From JAGPCK01 sp041675505 (lineage in GTDB: Bacteria; Bacteroidota; Bacteroidia; UKL13-3), in contig JBAYTR010000005.1 in NCBI GenBank assembly GCA_041675505.1, forward strand, positions 62,001-126,000: a DNA stretch of 64,000 nt, given 5' to 3'. The notes under the pieces are model-generated. The model had not been told where the DNA came from, ran no database searches, and saw only the letters and a list, made by a program, of their open reading frames with translations. Of this stretch, positions 1 through 7,800 are shown piece by piece. Every line of letters begins with the position of its first letter. Position 1 is the stretch's first letter. Both the position numbers and the translations under genes were made by a program.

Positions 1-149
1 TTTCCCACAGGTATTTGAACAGGTCTCCGGTAGATATGTTTTCATACATCACGTTAAAGAATGCTGACATTAGTCCGATGCTTCAATTTGGAGTTAAGTG
101 TGGACTTGCATTAGGTAGGAAAAAGAGCATTTCAGTTAATTCGAGATAA
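1..149 (+). CDS. C-terminal end of an outer-membrane-type protein (partial)
   Basis: An open frame enters from the left edge (codons start at base 3) and ends at the TAA at 147-149, directly before the ATG of the next gene. The last residues (MLQFGVKCGLALGR) resemble the closing beta-strand of the following gene (VMQGGIKIGIIF), so this is probably the first of three tandem paralogues. Only about 48 residues are visible, so no function can be given. Confidence 0.6.
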   Translation, partial: SHRYLNRSPVDMFSYITLKNADISPMLQFGVKCGLALGRKKSISVNSR

Positions 150-1097
150 ATGGAAAGCCGTACATATATAAGAAACATATTTTTTCATTTGTTATGCCTT
201 GCTTGCATGTTTTTCCCGCTGGCCTTATCAGCTCAGGATACCCTATATTATGACAGTGGCAAAAAACTGCCTGTAAAGGTGATATTAGTTAATCTGGATA
301 AGGTTGTTTACAAAAAATGGCCTGTTGATACTCTTGCTCCTTTGTATAGTGTTCCTAGGTTTTACCTGAGGAGAATTTATTTTGAGAGCGGCACCATGCT
401 GGTGAACACGTTTACCCGATATAAGCCTAATCAGGAAGGCAGACCGTTGAATAAAGCCGGCAGGTCTGCGAAAAACAGAACAATACTGAAAACGGATGTG
501 ATGTCATGGTTTTCCTACAGAGGGTCGTTTTCGATAGAAGAGCGTATAGTAGAAAAACTTAGCTTAGAGTTTACGTATGGACTTGCGGGTGGAGGCTTTG
601 CGGAGTCATCTTTTAAAGAACAAGGAGTTAAAGGTGATTTTTATAAAGGTGGATTAAAATTCACGTTTTCAAGAAGACACCCGCAGGAAGGATTCTACAT
701 TAAACCGGAATATGTTTACCTGAACTACACACATTCCCAACAGGGGAGGTCAATATATATTGTTGAAAGAATTTCAAGTAACATTCTGCGATTAGACGAG
801 TTTTATTTTGTGGCCACTAATAGAGTAACAGGTAAGGCGGGTATCATCAACTTTGGTTGGCAGCAAATGCTTACACGTCATCTTGTTTGTGATTTGTATC
901 TTGGAGTTGGTATCGGAAGAAAAGATAAAAAGTTGGAACCTATGGAGAAACCCTATAGAGACGCAGATGAGATTTTTTTCTCGTTAGAAGATCCCGACAA
1001 AGAATTGATGGAAAATAACATTGGTTTTATGTCAGAGTACATGAATAAAAGTTCTGCCGTTATGCAGGGCGGTATAAAAATTGGAATTATCTTTTAG
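150..1097 (+). CDS. Putative outer-membrane beta-barrel protein, tandem paralogue
   Basis: A 315-residue protein with a signal peptide cut near LALSAQ|DTL. After it comes a short conserved domain (DTLYYDSGKKLPVKVI, VVYKKWPVDTLAPLYSV) and then alternating polar/aromatic strands ending in GIKIGIIF, as expected for a small outer-membrane barrel. The next gene has the same architecture and matching stretches (QDTLVYRRTGQVVLVKVI, YYKIWPVHDSAAIQSV). The ATG follows the previous stop without a gap, so the genes are probably one transcript. I do not recognise a named family. The N-terminal part could be the periplasmic domain seen in other Bacteroidota orphan barrel proteins. Confidence 0.75.
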   Translation: MESRTYIRNIFFHLLCLACMFFPLALSAQDTLYYDSGKKLPVKVILVNLDKVVYKKWPVDTLAPLYSVPRFYLRRIYFESGTMLVNTFTRYKPNQEGRPLNKAGRSAKNRTILKTDVMSWFSYRGSFSIEERIVEKLSLEFTYGLAGGGFAESSFKEQGVKGDFYKGGLKFTFSRRHPQEGFYIKPEYVYLNYTHSQQGRSIYIVERISSNILRLDEFYFVATNRVTGKAGIINFGWQQMLTRHLVCDLYLGVGIGRKDKKLEPMEKPYRDADEIFFSLEDPDKELMENNIGFMSEYMNKSSAVMQGGIKIGIIF

Positions 1098-1103
1098 TGA
1101 GGA

Positions 1104-2051
1104 ATGAAAAAGTCAATCTGTTTTTTTATTGGCTTAATGTTGTTTCTTTTTCACGCCAATGTCAATGCACAAGATACGCTCGTATACAGGAGAACCGGGC
1201 AGGTTGTCTTGGTAAAAGTCATTGAAATCAGTCCGTCTTTCATTTATTATAAGATTTGGCCTGTTCATGATTCAGCAGCAATACAATCAGTGAAAAAAAT
1301 GCGCTTGCAAAGTGTGCGCTTGCTTAATGGAGAGCGGTTGATATTTGTTTCAGCAACCAAAGTGTCGCTAGAAGCATTTACAGAACAACGAAGAATATTG
1401 ATTAAAACAGAGCCAATGTTAAGCATGAGGAAATCAAGTTCTTTGTGGCTTGAATACGCATTTCATCCCAAGGTGGCTGCACAGGTAGGTTATGGGATGA
1501 TTGGAACAGGTTGGGCTGCACTACAAACGGGTACTGAGAAGTTGCAAGGAAATGAATGGTCTGCCGGAGTAAAGTTTTATTTGCTGAATGTGGCATTTAT
1601 GTCTCCTGAAAAGAGAAAGTTGCTTCAAGGGTTTTATCTGGCACCTGAATTCAATATGATTTCATACACGAGTCAGGCTGATTTCAAATGGCAGGTTGAT
1701 ACCAACGGAGTAATGGCTGCTGAAGGGGTTAGTAGCACTATCTACCAATCAAAAGGTTGGAACCTGAGTTGCTTGTTTGGTTACCAAAGGATATTTGATT
1801 TCGGTTTGTCACTTGAAGTAAATATATCAGCCGGAATAGGGAAACGAACAGAGGTAATTATTAAGGACGGGATGAATGATATTCCGCACATTCCGCTTCC
1901 CAACGGTGGATACAGAGGTTTATACAACATACCACTCAATGATGATTTTGTTGATTATGGCTATAGTGCTCCGGAGAGGGGTGTTGGCCTTACATTGCAT
2001 TCCAGACTAAAAGTGGGATATCTTATTGGGCCAAGATGGAAGAAGAAGTAA
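1104..2051 (+). CDS. Putative outer-membrane beta-barrel protein, tandem paralogue
   Basis: A 315-residue protein, the same length as its upstream neighbour and six bases downstream of it. The signal peptide ends near NVNAQ|DTL. The N-terminal block (DTLVYRRTGQVVLVKVIEI, YYKIWPVHDSAAI) repeats the pattern of the upstream protein, and the C-terminal two thirds reads as amphipathic strands (GFYLAPEFNMISYT, GWNLSCLFGYQRIFDFGLSLEVNISAGIG). The two proteins are clearly homologous but diverged, so the duplication is old. The function is unknown. A surface or outer-membrane role is inferred only from the signal peptide and strand pattern. Confidence 0.75.
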   Translation: MKKSICFFIGLMLFLFHANVNAQDTLVYRRTGQVVLVKVIEISPSFIYYKIWPVHDSAAIQSVKKMRLQSVRLLNGERLIFVSATKVSLEAFTEQRRILIKTEPMLSMRKSSSLWLEYAFHPKVAAQVGYGMIGTGWAALQTGTEKLQGNEWSAGVKFYLLNVAFMSPEKRKLLQGFYLAPEFNMISYTSQADFKWQVDTNGVMAAEGVSSTIYQSKGWNLSCLFGYQRIFDFGLSLEVNISAGIGKRTEVIIKDGMNDIPHIPLPNGGYRGLYNIPLNDDFVDYGYSAPERGVGLTLHSRLKVGYLIGPRWKKK

Positions 2052-2159
2052 GAACTTTTTTAGAGGTGACAGTCTTTTATGAAAACTCCTTGTTGGGCAC
2101 TCCACCAAAGACTTTTTCAGCATAAACATCAATGGGAATATTAGTTACCCCGTTTTGTT

Positions 2160-2765
2160 TTATCTGGGTACACCGGGCACAGTGCGTAGAATAAGCTCAG
2201 TTGGTGTATATCGCTCCGAACCAAAAAATGGGATATGAGATATTCCTCCATCTAATCTACACCCATTGGAATGTTTACATTTTTTATGACTTAATGAAAG
2301 GGGGAATTTCATATAGTAAACATTTGGGGGTGTATTAAATTTTAGAGGGCTGTAGTAAAGTTCCAACTTGATAATGTGCTGCTTCTTTTTTATAATAGTA
2401 CAGGACTCTCCAGATTCATATACATCAATTTCTTTGATAAGGTTAAGCGGAGTCTCTATATTTGTTATTTCAGATTCTCTAACAGATGCTATTACAGTGC
2501 TGAACCTTCCAGAATCACTTTGAGGTATTACTACAATGAAAGTATCTTTGAGGTAAGGTCTTTTTTGAAAGGAAATAATTATACTCTCACATGAATCTTC
2601 TGATAGGTAATCTGTTTTAACCTTTGCTTCAAATATATAGTGCGGGCTGCTATCCGAAGTATTAAGTTTAATAATGTGGCTAGAGTTTAATATTGAATCT
2701 TGAGCAAAAGCACTTTGAGTTTGATTAATGAAGCATAATATAAACATTAGAAATATACGTCTCAT
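2160..2765 (-). CDS. Exported hypothetical protein
   Basis: About 201 residues when started at the ATG whose complement is at 2763-2765 (MRRIFLMFILCFINQ), which gives a clean signal peptide ending at AFAQ. A longer frame begins about 30 bases upstream, but that extension runs into the sucC terminator hairpin and is unlikely to be translated. The mature part has short beta-like segments, two Cys residues (CESIIISFQKRPYL, CTIIKKKQHIIKLELYY) and a Cys/His-containing tail (KCKHSNGCRLDGG). I recognise no family. It lies convergent to the tandem barrel genes and downstream of sucC on the same strand. Confidence 0.6.
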   Translation of the reverse strand: MRRIFLMFILCFINQTQSAFAQDSILNSSHIIKLNTSDSSPHYIFEAKVKTDYLSEDSCESIIISFQKRPYLKDTFIVVIPQSDSGRFSTVIASVRESEITNIETPLNLIKEIDVYESGESCTIIKKKQHIIKLELYYSPLKFNTPPNVYYMKFPLSLSHKKCKHSNGCRLDGGISHIPFFGSERYTPTELILRTVPGVPR

Positions 2766-2780
2766 GTAGCAAATATAACA

Positions 2781-2810
2781 AAAAAAGCCGCCCATATAAT
2801 GAGCGGCTTT
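2781..2810 (-). terminator. Intrinsic terminator of sucC
   Basis: On the minus strand, an 8-bp perfect stem (AAAGCCGC, 11-nt loop, GCGGCTTT) is followed by a run of T. It lies about 20 bases after the sucC stop codon and just before the start of the downstream exported protein, so it ends the sucC transcript. Confidence 0.85.
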
Positions 2811-2829
2811 CTGGAAGTATCTTAAAGTA

Positions 2830-4041
2830 TTAAGCCAATACCTGTTTTACCAGTTCAGCGGCTTCTTTCAATTCGATAGCTGAGAATACTTTTAATCCTG
2901 ATTCATCAATCAGTTTCTTGGCTTCAGCAGCGTTGGTTCCTTGCAAGCGAACAATAATCGGAACGGGAATGTTGCCGATGTTTTTGTAAGCATCTACCAC
3001 ACCTTGTGCAACACGGTCGCAACGTACAATACCACCAAAGATGTTAATGAGAATAGCTTTTACGTTAGGGTCCTGCAAAATGATACGGAAACCTGCTTCA
3101 ACGGTAGTGGCGTTTGCCCCTCCGCCTACATCAAGGAAGTTGGCCGGTTCGCCACCGGAAATTTTAATGATGTCCATGGTAGCCATAGCCAAACCTGCAC
3201 CGTTTACCATACAACCTACGTTGCCATCCAGCTTCACGTAGTTGAGGTTAAATTTACCGGCTTCTACTTCTGTAGGATCTTCTTCAGAGGTGTCTCGTAA
3301 ATCAGCATAGTCTTTATGACGGTACAACGCGTTATCATCCAGAGATACTTTCGCATCTACGGCAATAATTTTATCGTCAGCTGTTTTTAACACCGGGTTA
3401 ATTTCAAACATGGCTGAATCTGTTTGCTCATACGCTTTGTATAAAGCAGCAACAAATTTTACCATTTGTTTGTTGGCTTCCCCTTCCAGCCCCAAGTTGT
3501 AGGCAATTTTACGTGCCTGAAAACCTTGAAGTCCCACACGTGGATCAACGTGTTCTTTTTGGATGAGGTGAGGAGTGGTTTCTGCCACGTGCTCAATATC
3601 CATTCCGCCTTCAGTAGAGTAAACGATAATGTTTTTGGCGGTGGTACGGTCGAGCATTACACTCATGTAAAATTCTTTGGTAGGGTTGGGGCCCGGGTAA
3701 TAAACATCCTGAGCAATTAATACCTTGCTCACCAGTTTACCTTTTGGTCCGGTTTGAATGGTTACCAAAGTCCCCCCCAGAATATTGCCGGCAATTTCCT
3801 TTGCCTTATCCGCATTCTTAGCTACGGCCACACCGCGCTGGTCCTTGCCTTCGATAGTGCCTTTGCCACGACCACCTGCGTGAATCTGGGCTTTTACCAC
3901 AACGAAATCGCTGCCAAACTGTTCTTTCAGTTTTAATGCAGCATCATAAGCCTGATCAGGAGTTTCGGCAACATGGCCTTCCTGAATGGCTACTCCAAAC
4001 GATTTTAAAATCAATTTGGCCTGATATTCATGTAAATTCAT
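2830..4041 (-). CDS. sucC: Succinyl-CoA synthetase, ADP-forming, beta subunit
   Basis: This TCA-cycle enzyme subunit works with SucD to convert succinyl-CoA to succinate with ATP formation. The protein is about 403 residues from MNLHEYQAK, the universal SucC N-terminus. An upstream in-frame Met would add 14 unconserved residues, so it was rejected. The ATP-grasp region (VVKAQIHAGGRGKG), the middle FEINP motif and the C-terminal ligase domain (VGCMVNGAGLAMATMDIIK, FLDVGGGA, INIFGGIVRCD) are all intact. sucD is not in the window. A Bacteroidota consensus promoter lies only about 12 bases before the start (see 4060-4090), so the leader is very short. Confidence 0.97.
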   Translation of the reverse strand: MNLHEYQAKLILKSFGVAIQEGHVAETPDQAYDAALKLKEQFGSDFVVVKAQIHAGGRGKGTIEGKDQRGVAVAKNADKAKEIAGNILGGTLVTIQTGPKGKLVSKVLIAQDVYYPGPNPTKEFYMSVMLDRTTAKNIIVYSTEGGMDIEHVAETTPHLIQKEHVDPRVGLQGFQARKIAYNLGLEGEANKQMVKFVAALYKAYEQTDSAMFEINPVLKTADDKIIAVDAKVSLDDNALYRHKDYADLRDTSEEDPTEVEAGKFNLNYVKLDGNVGCMVNGAGLAMATMDIIKISGGEPANFLDVGGGANATTVEAGFRIILQDPNVKAILINIFGGIVRCDRVAQGVVDAYKNIGNIPVPIIVRLQGTNAAEAKKLIDESGLKVFSAIELKEAAELVKQVLA

Positions 4042-4059
4042 TTTCTGTGAAGTTTGGCG

Positions 4060-4090
4060 CAAAAATAATCCTATAAGGGGCAATTACAAA
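4060..4090 (-). promoter_or_regulatory. Bacteroidota-type sigma promoter of sucC
   Basis: Read on the minus strand, TTTG (complement of 4087-4090) is followed by a 19-base spacer and TATTTTTG (complement of 4060-4067). This is an exact match to the -33 TTTG / -7 TAnnTTTG consensus known for the primary sigma factor of Bacteroidota. The predicted transcript would start about 12 bases before the sucC ATG. Confidence 0.75.
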
Positions 4091-4109
4091 TTTCACTACC
4101 TTCGATGCG

Positions 4110-4760
4110 ATGATTGTGGGAAAAAACATTTTCAAAGCCTACGGTAATGTTAAGGTTTTAAACGGAATAGACCTTTCTATACAAAAAGGAGAGGTTGTTT
4201 CGGTTGTCGGAGCCTCAGGAGCAGGAAAAAGTACCCTTTTGCACATACTGGGTACATTAGATAAAGCCGATGCAGGAGAGTTAATGTTGAACAACACAGC
4301 TGTTCACGCGCTTAAAGGCAATGAGTTAGCTGCTTTTCGCAATAAAAATATCGGCTTCGTATTTCAGTTCCATCAGCTATTACCTGAGTTTACTGCTTTG
4401 GAAAATGTGTGTATCCCCGCTTTTATTGGTGGAGTTGCCAAAGTAGAGGCCGAGAAAAAAGCCATGGAGTTGCTCGATTTTTTGGGCTTACCACAAAGGG
4501 CGCAGCATAAACCCGCAGAACTTTCAGGCGGAGAACAACAACGCGTAGCAGTAGCCCGTGCGCTCATCAACAATCCCGCAATAGTGCTGGCCGATGAACC
4601 ATCAGGTAATCTGGATTCGCACCATGCGGCTGAGTTGCATCAGCTCTTTTTCAGGTTGCGCGACCATTTTCAGCAAACATTTGTTATCGTAACCCACAAC
4701 GAAACCCTCGCAAATCAGGCTGACAGAAAGCTGGTGATGAAGGACGGACGGATAATTTAG
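4110..4760 (+). CDS. lolD: ABC transporter ATPase, LolD-like
   Basis: A 216-residue ATPase of the LolD/MacB family, expected to power release of lipoproteins from the inner membrane to the carrier LolA. It has Walker A GASGAGKST (about residues 34-42), the Q-loop in FVFQFHQLLPEFTALENV, the signature LSGGEQQRVAVARAL, Walker B AIVLADEPSGNLD and the switch His in IVTHN. The HQLLPEFTALENV stretch is typical of LolD. No LolC/LolE permease is adjacent, so the partner must be elsewhere. The gene stands alone, divergent from sucC. Confidence 0.88.
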   Translation: MIVGKNIFKAYGNVKVLNGIDLSIQKGEVVSVVGASGAGKSTLLHILGTLDKADAGELMLNNTAVHALKGNELAAFRNKNIGFVFQFHQLLPEFTALENVCIPAFIGGVAKVEAEKKAMELLDFLGLPQRAQHKPAELSGGEQQRVAVARALINNPAIVLADEPSGNLDSHHAAELHQLFFRLRDHFQQTFVIVTHNETLANQADRKLVMKDGRII

Positions 4761-4823
4761 GTTGCAATTGCAACCTTTTGTGCGTAATTTTATCATGTAT
4801 TAAGTCTGAAGCTGAATACCTTG

Positions 4824-7800
4824 ATGAAACACGTCTGTTCATTACTTCTGTTTTTTGCATTGAGTTTGTGCATTTACGCGCAGCCTGTTAATGATAGTTT
4901 TGCCCGCGCAGAAGAACTGATTATCCCTCAAAACGGCTACGGTACAGGGCAGTTTATTTCCAATAAAGTTCCGCTGGCAAACATTACCAAAGAACTTGGT
5001 GAAGCATTTTCCCCAATGCTGGTGAGTGCCGGTATGGATCGCAAAAGTGCCTGGTTTAAATTTACAGTAAACAATACCCGGAGCGTAACCATTGATTTAT
5101 TGCAAAAAGATACCATGGTCCCTCAAAATGCGGCCGGTTTAGCAATATATGAACGGGTAGTTGGTACGCCCAACATAGGTAACTTAAGCACTAAGCTTAC
5201 GCCCATCAATAAATTCGGAAGCACATCTAACCTCTGCTTATCTCGGGGAGAATATTATATTCAACTTTGTGCCAGACATTATGCCACTGATACAGCTTGG
5301 ATTAAAATAACTGTAAACATGCCGGGTTCACCCGACTATGACCAGATGAATACTGCAATGGATATGGGCTCCATAAGCGGGTATCGCACTACTTCATTGC
5401 AAGTTGGTTGTTTAAGTATAACCAACGAGAAAGAGTTTTTGCCATTAATTGGCAGTGATTATAAGGATTATTCGAAGACAGCCTGGTTGATGGTGAAAAC
5501 GGATAATTACACTGAAGCTTTCTCTATGTCCATGCGTGCTGCAGGTTTAGCTTATTATGGTAAGGACTCTACCTTTTGGGGATACAGAATTTATTTTGGA
5601 AATATGGTAAATAACCCGACAGGATTAACTTGTATTGATTCAGGGGCAGTATACATAAGGAAGGGTAACTACTTTAATAAACAAATAGACAGCGTTTGTA
5701 AATTATTGCCATACACATATTACACTATTCAGTTAATCTTTCATAAGAATGATGATTATACAATTTCTTTAGCCTTTCAAGAAGCGGGAAGTCAGCGATC
5801 GACTTCGTACCATCCTGCATATATTCCCTCTTCTCACAAGTTGGGGAGTTTGCCTATAGCACAAGGAGTTATAACATCAGATTATTTTTCATGCGATGCC
5901 TTACTCAAAAATAATCTATGTGGTACAATTTCTCGAGGTTTTGTTGACGACAGTATTTTTACATCGATATGGAATCCCGTAGATCAGAAATTTGACAAGA
6001 TTTTTCAAAAAAACGATTCAATGCATCTCGGTCTGTGGTTTACATTTAAGCTAACACAAGATGGTCTGCTTGATATACATTCTCAAATTTATAGCTCCTC
6101 GGTATACAGAACTGCAAAGTGCATTCAGTTGTTTAAAGGAGATGCATCTATTAACTGCTATCTTTCATTGATAGCCACATTAAAAGGTTATGGTGAGAAC
6201 TTGTGTTTGAAAGCAGGGGAATATAGTGTTTTAGTTGTGGATGGTAAAAATGATGTCTACGGTATTCCTGGTTATCTTGGTTCTAATGTGATTACAAATT
6301 TATATTTTGTTCCTCTGGCAAAAGAAATTACCGCCTTTCATGATGAGCCGAATTTGGCAGATACCTTGGGTAATCTTTCAATTAAATTGGATGCATCTCC
6401 GATAGCAACTTTTGATACCAAGGAGTACAATGCCGGAGGCACAACAGATTCAGCAGTAATCGGAGGAAAGAATCTGTATGGTAGATTCACATACACTTCG
6501 TTTTATTTTGACCGTCCAGAATTGATTCGCATTGGCTTGTTTTCTGGAACAGGGAAAAAGCGTTCACCTGATTACTATGTTATGGTCAAAGGGAAAGCAG
6601 TAGATATAGAGGATGCCTCCTGTCGTATCCCGTCTAAATACGGAGTTTTTGAATCACCCGGTTCATTCATCTCTACCTGTCATTCTCTTGACTCAGGATG
6701 GTATACCCTTGTTGCTCAAAGTTCAACAGATTCATGTATTGAGTTTCCAGTTGGTTTCGGATTCAGAATATGGCGTATTACACATATCACCACGCCTAAC
6801 TATAATCAACCTCAAAAGGCACTGCTGGTTAATAGTGGTCAAGCACTTAGCTGGGCACCCAATAGCGGTACTCCACAATTTCCAAAGACAAAAGCGATTT
6901 ATTCAACAGGAGATCATTATTTCAATTGTATCCCAGATACCCCTTTTGCTGTTATACCAGGTTGCCAGCCATCTTTAATAAATAACCAGCTGTTGCAAAT
7001 TAATTATTATGTTTTCCAAATTGCGGAGAATAATACTTCGCTCAAAATCAGGACAAAGGATTATCTCACTAACTATCAGTCTTTTTTCGTACAATACTAT
7101 CATTTGTTTAAGGGTAATTGTCTATCTAATTCTACCTTATTCGATGATACATTGAACAACATTTCTGCTTGTCAAGGTACTGTCACATATTGTGACCTTT
7201 CAGCTGGGTGGTACACGTTGGTGGTATATATGCCTAATACCATGGTGCCGCAATTAGCCAATTTTTATTTTGTGGTTGATAAACAGTATGTATCGACTTT
7301 TGATTATGCCTATAATAGTTACGATCTTGGTATGATTCCTCAGAATAATTCTGAAATAAAGTCGGCTCCAGATTTTTTCAGTTGTCGAACGGGTGCTGAT
7401 ACTAATAATATTGGTATGCATGCAAGTATACAGAGACCAAGCGGGAAGCCTGATTTTGTTCATCAGGATAATGCAATCCCCAAAAATATATGGTACACAT
7501 TTCAGGTTACTGGTACTGGCGATATCACAATAAAACCTTATGCTTATAAATACAATGGTGAGTATAATCCCTTTTCATATCAGGTATTTGTCTCCGATGA
7601 TACCACAGGTCTGTCGTTTAATCAGCTAAAATGTGCTTCAGGCATAGACTCTACACTACAGCAAGGTTTAAAACGGGTAGCGCAAAATGGTGGGGCGATG
7701 TCAGACGGCACACCATCTTACATAACTTTTTCTAAAGCAGGGTGTGAAACCAGAAGGTATTATGTTTTGGTACAAAATGGAATACCTTTCAGAGATGTTT

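Noticed and set aside
4110..4760. Missing ccmA of the ccm cluster
   Set aside because: HQLLPEFTALENV and the overall motifs fit LolD, and the gene is 34 kb from ccmB.
6613..6978. 121-residue plus-strand open frame
   Set aside because: Out-of-frame shadow inside the giant T9SS protein gene.
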